A DNA stretch of 64,000 nucleotides from Azospirillum sp. TSH58 (GTDB taxonomy: Bacteria; Pseudomonadota; Alphaproteobacteria; Azospirillales; Azospirillaceae), in assembly GCF_003119115.1 (NCBI RefSeq), contig NZ_CP022364.1:2866001-2930000 (forward strand), given 5' to 3'. The notes beneath the pieces were generated by a model. The model saw only the letters and a program-made list of their open reading frames with translations. It made no database searches and had not been told where the DNA came from. The translations under genes and the position numbers were made by a program. Of this stretch, positions 19,627 to 28,104 are shown piece by piece. Within the stretch, counting starts at the first letter, position 1, and each line of letters begins with the position of its first letter.

Positions 19627-20610
19627 ATGAGAAAGGATGGAGGGCCCAAGGATATCGGGTCCAAGGACAGGGGCTTGGCGAAGGCCCTGGCGCTCGGCGG
19701 CGACCGGCGGGCCTTCGGCAACATTCCGACGGTGGCGGAGGCGGTGGCCGCCGACCCCGCCCGCTTGCCGGAACTGGTCGCCTGCCTGTTCGACGGTGAC
19801 GCCGGGGTGCGCATGCGCGCCGCCGACGCCTTGGACCGGGTGTCGCGCGGCGACGCCCGCCCGCTGGACGCCTTCGCCGAACGTCTGCTGACCGAGGCGG
19901 CGGCGATCGAGCAGGCCGAAGTGCGCTGGCGGCTGGCCGCGATCCTGCCGCGCCTGACCCTGAGCGAGGAGCAGCGTGGGCGCGCCGTGGCGCTTCTGGA
20001 GGACTGGTTCGAGAACCGGGCCAGCCGGATCGTGCAGAGCGCCGCGCTTCAGGCCATGGTCGATCTGGCGGCGGACGATCCGGAGCTTCGCCCGGTCGCG
20101 GCGGACATGCTGGGCCGGGCCATGCGCTCGCGCATCCCGTCGCTGGCCGCTAGAGCCAAGCGCATCCTGAAACCGTTCGAGGTGGACCGCGCCACGCTGG
20201 ACGCCGCCCTGCTGCCGGAGACCAAGCCGCTGACCTTGTCGGTCCTGCCCGACCGGCTGGCGGTGGCGCGGCTGGCGCCGGGGGACGGGATGCCCGGCTG
20301 GCTCGACTGGAGCGACCCGCTGGTCAGCGCCACCCGCACGGGGGAGGAGCTGTCGATCCTCTGCCGCGAATCCCGCGTGCCGGACGGCGTGACGGCGGAG
20401 CGCGGCTGGCGCGCCTTCAAGGTGGCGGGGCCGCTGGATTTCTCGCTGTTCGGGGTGCTGGCGCGCATCGCGGTGCCGCTGGCCCAGGCGCGGGTGCCGA
20501 TCTTCGCCATGTCCACCTACGACACCGATTACATTCTGGTGCGGGACGAGGACGTGGAGCGCGCCGCCGACGCGCTGAAGCGGGTCTGCACCGTCGTCGC
20601 GCCCTCCTGA
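19627..20610 (+). CDS. HEAT-repeat protein fused to a C-terminal ACT domain
   Basis: This 327-aa protein starts 4 bases after mfd and is probably translated from the same message. Residues about 30-185 form helical pairs of HEAT type, with repeats such as DAGVRMRAADALDRVS and SRIVQSAALQAMVDLA. From about residue 195 the sequence changes to an ACT-like regulatory domain (SVLPDRLAVARLAP, GEELSILCRESRVP, RAFKVAGPLDFSLFGVLARI, ending STYDTDYILVRDEDVERA). That pattern is known from stand-alone ACT proteins that sense small ligands. The role is unknown. It ends 2 bases before the convergent AI-2E-type gene. No frameshift is visible at the junction. Confidence 0.8.
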   Translation: MRKDGGPKDIGSKDRGLAKALALGGDRRAFGNIPTVAEAVAADPARLPELVACLFDGDAGVRMRAADALDRVSRGDARPLDAFAERLLTEAAAIEQAEVRWRLAAILPRLTLSEEQRGRAVALLEDWFENRASRIVQSAALQAMVDLAADDPELRPVAADMLGRAMRSRIPSLAARAKRILKPFEVDRATLDAALLPETKPLTLSVLPDRLAVARLAPGDGMPGWLDWSDPLVSATRTGEELSILCRESRVPDGVTAERGWRAFKVAGPLDFSLFGVLARIAVPLAQARVPIFAMSTYDTDYILVRDEDVERAADALKRVCTVVAPS

Positions 20611-20612
20611 CC

Positions 20613-22529
20613 TTATTCCGGCCGGGCTTTCTCCGCTTCGGTGGCCTCCGGCTTGCTGTCCTCCGGCGTGCTGGTTTCCGGGGCGGCGGCGACCACGCCC
20701 AACTCCTCCAGGTGCATGAGGGCGCTGGCCAGGCTGGTCGCGACCCGGTCGGCGGCGGTCTGGGAGGTGGCGTGCTCGGGCGCTTCGGCTTCCGGGTGCG
20801 CGCTCCACAGGCACAGAAGGATCGGCACGTTCGGGCCGAAATGCAGGCGCATGCGGCGCACCAGCCGCCGGGCGTGGGACAGGGCGGACGGGTCCAGGTA
20901 GGACAAGGCCACCGCCGACACGCCGGTCGGGGCGAGGGCGCCGATGGCGCGGACCGACACCGTTTCGCAGGCGATCACCTCCGCGCGCAGACCCCGCGGG
21001 CGCAGCGTGTGGGCGAGCAGCCCCGCCGCCGCCTCGTCCAGGTCGTTGCGGGCGCCGATGCACAGGATCAGCGGCGCTTCCGCCGCGGCGGGCGGCATGG
21101 TTTCGGCCAGCTCGTCGACCAGGGCCGTCATGCCCTCGGCCACCGCCTGCCGCCCCTCCGGGGTCAGGCGGCTGCGCTGCCGGTCCTGCTCGGCCAAAGA
21201 CAGGGTGGGCAGCAGAAGGCCGTGCCCGGTCTCCGTCAGGCCGCCCTTGCTCATCCGCTCCTCGGCGATCTCCATGGCCTCTATGGGATCGCGGGCGAGC
21301 AGGCGCTGGTACAGCTTGGCCTCGTCGGGCAGCACCGGGCGGTCTCCCAGCATCACCTCCAGGAAATGCAATTGCGGCACGTGCCGCCCCAGCACCACGA
21401 GGCAGACGGTCAGCGGAGTCGCCAGCAGCAGGCCGACCGGCCCCCACAGGGTGGTCCAGAACACCGCGGCGACGATGATCGCCAGCGACGACAGGCCGGT
21501 GGCGGAGCCGTAGAGCCAGGGCTCCACCACGTTGTTCGAGAACAGCTCCACCGCCACGAACAGGGCGATGCAGAGCAGCGGCAGGGTCCATCCCGCATCG
21601 ACCGCGAAGGACAGCAGGATCGGGAAGGTGGCGGCGATCGCCGGTCCCAGGAAGGGGATGAAGCGCAGCACCGTCGCCAGCAGCCCCCACAGCAGCGGGT
21701 TGGGCACGCCGAGCAGCCACAGACCGATCCCGATGGGCAGGCCGTAGGTGACGTTGACCACGCACTGCATCAGCAGATAGCGGCTGACCCGCTCACCGGC
21801 GTCGTTCATCGCCTCCGTCGTGCGGCTGAGGTCGCCGGACCCGGCCAGCCGGATCAGCCGGTCGCGCAGATCCTCGCGTTGCAGCAGCATGAAGATGGTG
21901 AAGACCAGCACCATGCCCGCCGTGGCGACCGGCGCCATGGCCGGCCCCAGCACGTCGCTGATGATGGTCAGCGCGTCGGACCCGTTCTGCTCGATCCGCA
22001 CGGGCACCGGTTCCCGCGCGGCGCCGGGGGCGGGCAAGGCGTTGGCCGGAGACGTGGCGGCGGGCGGGGTATCCCCGGTCACCTGCTCCAATCCCTGCTT
22101 CAAATCGCGGAAGGCTTCGGTCGCCTGCTGCACCACCCCGCCGCTGCCCGCCGACGCGGCGCTGGATCGCAGCGAAGCCAGCTTGGCGTGAATGTTCTGC
22201 TGATAGCTGGGCAGGTTGTTGGCGAGGTCGGCGATCTGCCCGCCGACCACCGTACCGAAACCGGCGATGCCCGCGAAGACCAGCACCACGACGGCCAGCA
22301 CCGACGGCACCCGGCCAAGCCGCAGCCGCTCCAGCCGGCTGACGATGGGCGCCAGGACGAAGGTCAGCAGCACCGCCAGGGCGATGGGGACCAGGATGTC
22401 GCTTCCCAGATAGAGGGTCGCCACCACCAGCGCGATGACCAGCAGCGTCGTCTGGGTGGAGGCGGGCGGGGCGGCCTTCGGCACCGGAATGGGGCGGGCC
22501 TGCAACCGGCGGGCGGTGTCTTCGGCCAT
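20613..22529 (-). CDS. AI-2E family transporter with extended C-terminal domain
   Basis: The 638-aa protein has the AI-2E (TqsA/PerM) membrane pattern: paired helices at about residues 28-62 and 78-100, then a loop, then a cluster of further helices. A YGLPIGIGLWLLGVPNPLLWGLLATVLRFIPFLGPAIAA segment is visible. After the membrane part (about residue 400) lies a further 230-residue soluble region with an alternating strand/helix pattern (LILCIGARNDLDEAAAGLLAHTL, VSAVALSYLDPSAL, PILLCLW) reminiscent of a Rossmann-like or B12-binding-type fold. The substrate is unknown; the family name does not prove autoinducer transport. ATG at 22529. Confidence 0.85.
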   Translation of the reverse strand: MAEDTARRLQARPIPVPKAAPPASTQTTLLVIALVVATLYLGSDILVPIALAVLLTFVLAPIVSRLERLRLGRVPSVLAVVVLVFAGIAGFGTVVGGQIADLANNLPSYQQNIHAKLASLRSSAASAGSGGVVQQATEAFRDLKQGLEQVTGDTPPAATSPANALPAPGAAREPVPVRIEQNGSDALTIISDVLGPAMAPVATAGMVLVFTIFMLLQREDLRDRLIRLAGSGDLSRTTEAMNDAGERVSRYLLMQCVVNVTYGLPIGIGLWLLGVPNPLLWGLLATVLRFIPFLGPAIAATFPILLSFAVDAGWTLPLLCIALFVAVELFSNNVVEPWLYGSATGLSSLAIIVAAVFWTTLWGPVGLLLATPLTVCLVVLGRHVPQLHFLEVMLGDRPVLPDEAKLYQRLLARDPIEAMEIAEERMSKGGLTETGHGLLLPTLSLAEQDRQRSRLTPEGRQAVAEGMTALVDELAETMPPAAAEAPLILCIGARNDLDEAAAGLLAHTLRPRGLRAEVIACETVSVRAIGALAPTGVSAVALSYLDPSALSHARRLVRRMRLHFGPNVPILLCLWSAHPEAEAPEHATSQTAADRVATSLASALMHLEELGVVAAAPETSTPEDSKPEATEAEKARPE

Positions 22530-22687
22530 GATCTGCGGAGCCTCGGGGGAGAGTTGAGACAGTGCAGAACGCGGGCGGACACGGCGCGTTCCGGCGCCAC
22601 CCAGCGCAATTTCCCCGCGGCACCGTGACGATTGCGGTTTACGGCCTGTTTAAACCCGCGTGGTTATCTCGTCAGAAGGAGGGGGCT

Positions 22688-23131
22688 ATGCGTAAGGTTG
22701 CTGTTCCGGTCCTGTCGGCGGTCGCGCTTCTGGCTTTGGGGGGCTGCGCCGAGACGTCGAGCTGGTTCGGTGGGGGAAGCGAGCAGGCGTCCCGTCCGAT
22801 GTCCGAACAATCGCTCCAGACCGCCTCGCGGATCGAGCCGCAGGCCATGCTGGGCAAGTCCGTCGTCGCCTATGACGGGCAGAAGGTGGGGCAGGTCGAG
22901 GACGTTCTGTTCAACCGCAGCAACCGTCCGAGCCAGCTCGTGGTGTCGACCGGCGGCATCATGGGCATCGGCGGCCGCAACGTGGCGCTCGACATCGACA
23001 ACGTGCGCTACAACCAGCAGCAGGACGCCATCGTGGCGACCCAGTTGACCAAGGACCAGTTCGCCAACCTGCCGGAGTTCCAGTATGGCGGGAACATGAT
23101 CTCGCTGAGCCGCCAGAAGACGCCGCACTAA
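22688..23131 (+). CDS. PRC-barrel lipoprotein
   Basis: The 147-aa product has a lipoprotein signal peptide with lipobox LALGGC (Cys at about 19), then a low-complexity linker, then a PRC-barrel-like domain. Its clearest pieces are AMLGKSVVAYDGQKVGQVEDVLFNRS, QLVVSTGG and KDQFANLPEFQY. Such proteins sit on the periplasmic face of the envelope and often respond to stress; the ligand is unknown. The ATG at 22688 has an excellent GAAGGAGG ribosome site. The gene diverges from the AI-2E-type gene. The stop codon is inside the first arm of a hairpin (23129-23152). Confidence 0.85.
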   Translation: MRKVAVPVLSAVALLALGGCAETSSWFGGGSEQASRPMSEQSLQTASRIEPQAMLGKSVVAYDGQKVGQVEDVLFNRSNRPSQLVVSTGGIMGIGGRNVALDIDNVRYNQQQDAIVATQLTKDQFANLPEFQYGGNMISLSRQKTPH

Positions 23132-23243
23132 AGCGAATTTTCATTCGCTTTAGAGTCATATGGCCTCATTCGCCGGCCGGGCTTCGTCCGCGCTTGCGGC
23201 CGGGACCGCAGTCGCGGTCCAAAGCGGATTGAAATCCGCTTTA
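23129..23243. repeat. composite palindromic repeat after the PRC-barrel gene
   Basis: Two related hairpins bracket this stretch: TAAAGCGAA/TTCGCTTTA (23129-23137 and 23144-23152) and AAAGCGGAT/ATCCGCTTT (23221-23229 and 23234-23242). A GGACCGC/GCGGTCC stem lies between them. Both outer hairpins share an AAAGCG-N-TTCGCTTT-like frame. The first overlaps the upstream stop codon. It is probably a dispersed intergenic element and serves as the transcript end for the two convergent genes. Confidence 0.7.
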
Positions 23244-23250
23244 AACGGCC

Positions 23251-23670
23251 TCAGTCGTCCGGCTTGCCGGACCGCAGACGCTTGATGTCGGACCTCTGAC
23301 CCTTGGCCTCCAGGCGGCGCTTCTTGGAGCCAAGGGTCGGCTTGGTCGGGCGCCGGCTCTTGGGAACCACAGTCGCGTCGCGGATCAGGTCGATCAGCCG
23401 CTCCCGAACATCCTCGCGGTTGCGGAGCTGGCTTCGGTAGGTGTCGCCGACGATGATCAGCACGCCCGCCGCCGTCATGCGCGAGCCGGCCAAGCGGACC
23501 AGCCGGGCCTTCACGTCGTCGGGAATGTTCGGCGAGGCCGCGACGTCGAAGCGCAACTGGACCGCGCTGTCCGTCTTGTTGACGTGCTGGCCGCCGGGGC
23601 CGGAGGCGCGGATGAAGCTTTCCTGAAGCTCGCTCTCGTCCAGGCTGATGCGCGGGGTGACGCGGATCAT
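23251..23670 (-). CDS. arfB: alternative ribosome-rescue factor ArfB (peptidyl-tRNA hydrolase)
   Basis: ArfB frees ribosomes stalled on messages without a stop codon. The 139-aa protein has the GGQ catalytic motif at residues 26-28 (RASGPGGQHVNKTDSAVQLR) and the basic C-terminal tail rich in Arg and Lys that enters the empty mRNA channel. The ATG at 23670 overlaps the stop of the upstream DsbA-like gene by one base (TGATG), indicating translational coupling. The same frame stays open into that gene, so a longer start is not credible. Confidence 0.93.
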   Translation of the reverse strand: MIRVTPRISLDESELQESFIRASGPGGQHVNKTDSAVQLRFDVAASPNIPDDVKARLVRLAGSRMTAAGVLIIVGDTYRSQLRNREDVRERLIDLIRDATVVPKSRRPTKPTLGSKKRRLEAKGQRSDIKRLRSGKPDD

Positions 23671-24323
23671 CAGTCGGCCGCCGCCGTTACGCCTTCCTGC
23701 TCCTCCACCCCGAGGTCGAGAAGGGGGAGGAAGCTGGCGGGCTCCTGGGCGCCGGACAGCGCGTAGCGCCGGTTGAAGATGTAACAGGGAACCGCCTGAA
23801 GGCCGAGCTGGCGCGCCGTGGCGTCGGCGTTGAAGACCGCCGTGGTCTCCGCGTCGCCATTCAGCAGATTTTTGATGTCCGTGAAATCGAAGCCCAGCCC
23901 GGCGGCGGTCGCGGCCAGCGTGTCGCGGTCGCCGATGTCCAGCCCGTCCACGAAATAGGCGTGGAACAGGGCGTCGGCCATCCGGTCGCCCAGCCCGTGA
24001 CGGGCGGCGATGCGGATCAGCCGGTGTCCGTCGAAGCTGTTCGGCGTGCGCCGGATGCGGTCCAGCCGCAGAGGCAGGCCGTCGCGCTCCGCCGTTTCCT
24101 CGACCACCAGATGGATCTGCCGCGCCCGCTCGGTGCCGCCGAACTTGGCCGCCAGATAGGCGCTGCGCTCCATCCCGCCCGGCGTCATGTCCGGGTTGAG
24201 CTGGAAGGGCTGCCAGCGCAGGTCCACCTGGACGCGGGGCCGGTCGGCCAGCGCGCGGGCAAGCCGCCGCTTGCCGATGTAGCACCAGGGGCAGATCAGG
24301 TCGGCGTAGGTTTCGATCAGCAT
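23670..24323 (-). CDS. DsbA family oxidoreductase (FrnE-like)
   Basis: The 217-aa protein has a thioredoxin fold with the CPWC motif in DLICPWCYIGKRRL near the N-terminus. It also has the FrnE-branch pieces VDLRWQPFQLNPDM, NSFDGHRLIRIA and VPCYIFNRRYALSGAQ. It lacks a signal peptide, so it is likely cytoplasmic, unlike classical DsbA. The ATG at 24323 is chosen; GGAGG is about 11 bases upstream, slightly long, and an ATG at 24341 is possible. It is followed by arfB with one overlapping base. Confidence 0.9.
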   Translation of the reverse strand: MLIETYADLICPWCYIGKRRLARALADRPRVQVDLRWQPFQLNPDMTPGGMERSAYLAAKFGGTERARQIHLVVEETAERDGLPLRLDRIRRTPNSFDGHRLIRIAARHGLGDRMADALFHAYFVDGLDIGDRDTLAATAAGLGFDFTDIKNLLNGDAETTAVFNADATARQLGLQAVPCYIFNRRYALSGAQEPASFLPLLDLGVEEQEGVTAAAD

Positions 24324-24486
24324 AGGCCCACTATCCTCCATTCCCGCCCCGCCGCGCAACCGCCCTGCCCGTGGGGCACCCCGCCGCGTTTGGGGAGCCG
24401 TTTCTGCAACCCTTTGTTAACCCTTGCCGCCCGAGAGTCGCGGGGTTCCGCGGACGAGGGTCCGCGGCGGTCGGAGGCGTGCGGCG

Positions 24487-24945
24487 ATGGCGAATTCCTA
24501 TGTGGACGGCAAGGTGCGCGACGCGCTGGTGGCGGCCAAGGGGAGCCGGGCGACCGCGCAGAAGCTCCTGATGGCCTGGGCGGTCGAGGACCCGCAGCTC
24601 CTGCTGGGCATCTCCCAACCCTTCCTGAAGGCGATCGCTGCGGCGGCCATCGAGCGGGGTGTCCGCCCCTCGGCGCCCAGCCGGTCTGCGCCTGCCGCAC
24701 CGGGCCGGTCCCGCGGTCCCGCGGATTCGGCGCTGAGCAAGGAGGCGCTGGCCGACGTGCTGAGCCGTCTCGGCCGCGATCCTGGAGAGGACGCGCCGCC
24801 GGCGCGTGGCCGCACCGGTTCACCCGCCCCGGTCAAGTCCGCCACCATGGTGGTTCCCGCCGGCAAGGGCGGGCAGGGTGGCGTCACCCATGAGAAGGCG
24901 ATGATGACCCTCGCCAAGGCCTTCGTGGCGAAGAAGATGCGCTGA
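24487..24945 (+). CDS. conserved hypothetical, Ala/Pro/Arg-rich
   Basis: The 152-aa product has a helical N-terminal half (AQKLLMAWAVEDPQLLLGISQPFLKAIAAAAIE), a Ser/Pro/Arg/Gly-rich flexible middle, and a C-terminal GGVTHEKAMMTLAKAFVAKKMR helix. There is no signal peptide, membrane segment or catalytic motif. The ATG at 24487 has GGAGG 9 bases upstream. The gene stands alone between the DsbA-like gene and a convergent lipoprotein gene. I do not recognise a family. Confidence 0.7.
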   Translation: MANSYVDGKVRDALVAAKGSRATAQKLLMAWAVEDPQLLLGISQPFLKAIAAAAIERGVRPSAPSRSAPAAPGRSRGPADSALSKEALADVLSRLGRDPGEDAPPARGRTGSPAPVKSATMVVPAGKGGQGGVTHEKAMMTLAKAFVAKKMR

Positions 24946-24975
24946 GGTCCGGCGCGGAGGTTTGCGCCGCCCGGC

Positions 24976-25368
24976 TTATTGCTCCGCCGCGGTCATCATC
25001 CGTTCGATCCAGCCCGGCTGACGCGGTTCCGGCCGGATGTCCGGCGGCGGGCTCGCCAGGGCCGTGTGGCCGTTGCGGTGGGGGTCGGGGATGTGGTGGC
25101 AATCCACATCGGCCAGAGTCTTGTAGCAATAGAGGCGGGAACGGTCGACGTAGACCTTCTCCGGGCAATAATGACCGGTTTCCGAGAAGGAAACGGATGA
25201 GCAATCGCGCCCGGTCGCCGCGGACACCAGATGATCGCCGAGCGTCTTCTTGGTGCTGGTGACGGAGGCGAGATCGGCGCCGACGCTGGCGACCATCATC
25301 GGCCCGCTGCAGGCGCCCAGAGGAAGGGCCGCCAGCGCCATCACCGCGATTGACCGAGCGAGCCTCAT
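24976..25368 (-). CDS. small lipoprotein, function unknown
   Basis: The 130-aa product begins with a lipoprotein signal peptide ending in LPLGAC (Cys20). The mature part has five further Cys in DCSSVSF, HYCPEKVY, LYCYKTL and DVDCHHIPD, suggesting disulfides in the periplasm, and a Pro-rich C-terminus. The ATG at 25368 gives a proper signal peptide, although the AGAGG before it is close; the frame stays open further upstream without a signal. The next gene on this strand is another small secreted protein. Confidence 0.75.
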   Translation of the reverse strand: MRLARSIAVMALAALPLGACSGPMMVASVGADLASVTSTKKTLGDHLVSAATGRDCSSVSFSETGHYCPEKVYVDRSRLYCYKTLADVDCHHIPDPHRNGHTALASPPPDIRPEPRQPGWIERMMTAAEQ

Positions 25369-25433
25369 CACCTCTTGCACCCCATCCCGTGTTCGAGTCC
25401 GATTCCAGGCAAACCTCATTAAGAAGCCATGAA

Positions 25434-25709
25434 TCAGCGCAGCAGCGTGCAGATTCGCGATCGGCACTGCACCAGCACGAAGGTGTCCTTGTCCTCCGTG
25501 CAGCCCACCTTGAACACCGTCTGGCCGGAGCGGCCGGTGACGTAGCTCATCACCTCCACCTTGGCCGGCGTGCAATTGCCCAGCGACTTGGCGGCCTCCT
25601 TCGCCTCGGCCTGCCCGGCGGAGACGTTGGCGGCCTGGACCGTCGGCGACACCGACAGGCACAGCGCGAGGGCGCCGAGGGCAGCGAGGCGGGGTGCGGT
25701 GACGCGCAT
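25434..25709 (-). CDS. small periplasmic protein, function unknown
   Basis: The 91-aa product has a classical signal peptide (about residues 1-26, cleaved after VQA) and a mature domain of about 65 residues with four Cys (SLGNCTPAK, KVGCTED, VQCRSRICTLL) that could form two disulfides. The ATG at 25709 is the start that gives the signal peptide; its ribosome site is weak. I do not recognise a family. It precedes the small lipoprotein on the same strand. Confidence 0.7.
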   Translation of the reverse strand: MRVTAPRLAALGALALCLSVSPTVQAANVSAGQAEAKEAAKSLGNCTPAKVEVMSYVTGRSGQTVFKVGCTEDKDTFVLVQCRSRICTLLR

Positions 25710-25795
25710 GGCGGGTTCGGTGGACTGGTGGGTGCTGAAGCAGTTTATGGCACGGGCGGCACGAATTCGGTTGTGCAAAAGTGGTAACCGCGGAC

Positions 25796-26791
25796 TCACG
25801 CGCGTTCCGGCATCGCGGGGTGCCGGTGGGACAGGAAGAAGCGCAGCATCTCCCGGGCGGCGTCCGGTCCCTGCGGGTCGGTGTAGGTGCCGTCCGGGCT
25901 GCCGCCGGACCAGGCGTGGCCGCTGCCTTGGACGGTCCATTGTTCGAACAGCGCTCTGCCGTCAGGGTCCTTGTGGATGGTGCGGCTGTAGCGGCGTCCG
26001 CCGGGCGCCTGTCCGTCCTCGGTCTCGGCGCTCAGGCCCTCCGCGTTGGCGGTGGCCTGGGCCATCACATGATCGCCGTTGCGGGGATGCACGACCTTGT
26101 CCGCGTCGCCGTGGAACACGATGGCGGGAACCACCGGAGCCCCCGCCGCCGGGCGCTGGCCGGTCGAGGACCCGGCCTTCATCGCCAGCAGGGCGGAGGG
26201 CACGCCGCTCGCCGAACCGTAGGGCAGGCCGGAATGGACGCCCACCGCGGCGAACAGGTCCGGGTGGGTGGTCGCCAGGACCATCGCGGCGGAGCCGCCC
26301 GCCGAAATCCCGGCGACGTAGACGCGCTGCGGGTCGGCCCCTTGCTCCGCCACGACCTGCCGGGTGGCTCCGGCGATCAGCGCCGGTTCGCCGCGGTCGC
26401 GGCGCTGGTGGTCGGGGTTGAACCAGTTCCAGCACTTCTTGTCGTTCGCCGCGGGGGTCTGCTCCGGATAGAGGACGAGGCAGCCGGATTCCTCGGCCAG
26501 CCGGTTCATGCGGGTTCCGACGGCGAAGTCCTCCGCAGACTGGGTGCAGCCGTGCAGCATGACCAGCAGCGGGCGCGGTCCCACCGCAGCGCCCTTCGGC
26601 ACGAACAGGCGGTAGGCGAGCGAGCCGGAGTCGCCGGTGAAGACCCCGGAGCCCATCGGCTCCGCCACCGGCACCGGTCTCGGCGGGGGCGGAGGGACGG
26701 GCGTGCCGCGGCGGAACAGCTTGCCGGCGAGGCGCCGGAGGAAGGCTGCGGCGCGGGCCAGGGCCGGGCGGGGCCGGTTGGTGTCGGTCAC
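25796..26791 (-). CDS. PHB depolymerase-family esterase (alpha/beta hydrolase)
   Basis: The 331-aa protein has the extracellular PHB-depolymerase/esterase pattern: LLVMLHGCTQSAEDFA, LVLYPEQTPAANDKKCWNWFNPDHQRR, and the nucleophile elbow GISAGGSAA. HGDADKVVHPRN carries the Asp region and GSGHAWSGGSPDG the His. Despite the name, many members act on other esters. There is no clear signal peptide; the N-terminus is basic, with ALARAAAFLRRLAGKLFRR and a Pro-rich linker. GTG start at 26791, with CGGAG upstream at normal distance. It diverges from cobU. Confidence 0.88.
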   Translation of the reverse strand: MTDTNRPRPALARAAAFLRRLAGKLFRRGTPVPPPPPRPVPVAEPMGSGVFTGDSGSLAYRLFVPKGAAVGPRPLLVMLHGCTQSAEDFAVGTRMNRLAEESGCLVLYPEQTPAANDKKCWNWFNPDHQRRDRGEPALIAGATRQVVAEQGADPQRVYVAGISAGGSAAMVLATTHPDLFAAVGVHSGLPYGSASGVPSALLAMKAGSSTGQRPAAGAPVVPAIVFHGDADKVVHPRNGDHVMAQATANAEGLSAETEDGQAPGGRRYSRTIHKDPDGRALFEQWTVQGSGHAWSGGSPDGTYTDPQGPDAAREMLRFFLSHRHPAMPERA

Positions 26792-26859
26792 GGTCGGCGG
26801 CTCCGGGTTCGTTCGGGAGGCAAGGCGGCGGATGGTACGGGACGGAGGTGGCGGAGGAC

Positions 26860-26875
26860 AACCGCCATGGCGGTT
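26860..26875. promoter_or_regulatory. 16-base perfect palindrome upstream of cobU
   Basis: AACCGCCATGGCGGTT is a perfect dyad with no loop, located between the divergent esterase gene and cobU, about 80 bases before cobU. Size and symmetry fit an operator, but no regulator can be named. Confidence 0.35.
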
Positions 26876-26953
26876 TGCGCCGGGCCGCCAACTGCGCTAA
26901 CCATCCGGTTCCGCCAGCGCCCGTCCGACAAGCCTCCAGGTGGCCCGACCGTC

Positions 26954-27478
26954 ATGAGCACCGACATCACCCTGGTTCTGGGCGGCGCCCGCTCCGGCAA
27001 GAGCCGCTACGCCGAGGGGCTGGTCACCGCATCGCCCGGCCCGCGGGTCTACATCGCCACCGCCCAGGTCTGGGACGCCGAGATGGCCGACCGAGTCGCC
27101 CGCCACAAGGAGGACCGCGGCCCCGGCTGGACCACGGTGGAGGAGCCGCTCGACCTGCCCGGCGCGCTGCGCCGCCACGCCGGCGCCGGGACGACCGTGC
27201 TGGTCGACTGCCTGACGCTGTGGCTGTCCAACCTGATGATGGCGGAGGCCGACGTGCCCGCCCGTTCCGCCGATCTGCTGGCCGCTCTGGCGGCGGTGGA
27301 GGGGCGGGTGGTGCTGGTTTCCAACGAGGTGGGGCTGGGGATCGTGCCGGACAACGCGCTGGCCCGCCGCTTCCGCGACCATGCGGGGCGGCTGCACCAG
27401 GACATCGCCGCCGTGGCCCGGCGGGTGGCCTTCGTCGCCGCCGGGCTGCCGCTGCTGCTGAAGGGAGAGACGCCATGA
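26954..27478 (+). CDS. cobU: bifunctional adenosylcobinamide kinase/adenosylcobinamide-phosphate guanylyltransferase
   Basis: CobU phosphorylates adenosylcobinamide and activates it with GTP in the late steps of cobalamin synthesis. The 174-aa product has the P-loop GGARSGKS (residues 10-17), the YIATAQVWDAEMADRVARHKEDR segment with the guanylylation His, VDCLTLWLSNL, and SNEVGLGIVP. The ATG at 26954 has CAGGTGG upstream. It overlaps cobO by 4 bases (ATGA) and heads the cobU-cobO-cobQ operon. I looked for a cobalamin riboswitch upstream and found none; a 16-base palindrome (26860-26875) is the only notable element. Confidence 0.96.
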   Translation: MSTDITLVLGGARSGKSRYAEGLVTASPGPRVYIATAQVWDAEMADRVARHKEDRGPGWTTVEEPLDLPGALRRHAGAGTTVLVDCLTLWLSNLMMAEADVPARSADLLAALAAVEGRVVLVSNEVGLGIVPDNALARRFRDHAGRLHQDIAAVARRVAFVAAGLPLLLKGETP

Positions 27479-28101
27479 CCGAAGACGCCGACCGGAACGA
27501 TGCCGACCAGAACGAACGCCACGCCGAGAAGATGAAGCGGCGCAAGGCGCTGCACGACCGGGTGATGGCCAGCAAGACGCAGGAGAAGGGCCTGCTGATG
27601 GTCAACACCGGCAACGGCAAGGGCAAGTCCACCGCCGCCTTCGGCCTGATCCTGCGCGCCGCCGGGCACGGCATGCGGGTGGGGGTGGTGCAGTTCGTCA
27701 AGGGCGCCTGGTCCACCGGCGAGACGGTGGCGCTGGAGCGCTTCGACGACCTCGTGGACTTTTACACGATGGGCGAGGGCTTCACCTGGGAGACCCAGGA
27801 CCGCGAGCGCGACATCGCCGCCGCCAAGGCCGCCTGGGCCAAGGCGCAGGAACTGATGGCCGACCCGAAATACAGCCTCGTCGTGCTCGACGAGCTGAAC
27901 ATCGTGCTGCGCATGGGCTACCTGCCGGTGGAGGAGGTGCTTCCCGTGCTGACCGGGCGGCGCGAGGGGCTGCATGTGCTGGTCACCGGCCGCACCGCCA
28001 AGCCGGAGCTGATCGAGGCCGCCGATCTGGTGACCGAGATGACCCTGGTCAAGCATCCCTTCCAGGCGGGCATCAAGGCCCAGCCGGGCATCGAGTTCTG
28101 A
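27475..28101 (+). CDS. cobO: cob(I)yrinic acid a,c-diamide adenosyltransferase
   Basis: CobO attaches the 5'-deoxyadenosyl group to reduced cobalt. The 208-aa product has the P-loop NTGNGKGKS (residues 44-52), VGVVQFVKGAWSTGE, the Walker-B-like LVVLDELNIVLRMGYL, and TGRTAKPELIEAADLVTEM, which define the CobA/CobO/BtuR family. The ATG at 27475 overlaps cobU by 4 bases, and a GGGAGAG ribosome site lies inside cobU. cobQ starts 3 bases after its stop. Confidence 0.96.
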   Translation: MTEDADRNDADQNERHAEKMKRRKALHDRVMASKTQEKGLLMVNTGNGKGKSTAAFGLILRAAGHGMRVGVVQFVKGAWSTGETVALERFDDLVDFYTMGEGFTWETQDRERDIAAAKAAWAKAQELMADPKYSLVVLDELNIVLRMGYLPVEEVLPVLTGRREGLHVLVTGRTAKPELIEAADLVTEMTLVKHPFQAGIKAQPGIEF

Positions 28102-28104
28102 GCC

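Noticed and set aside
26792..26953. A cobalamin riboswitch upstream of cobU
   Set aside because: I looked for the conserved B12-box-like sequence and large multi-stem leader; only 162 bases with one palindrome are present.
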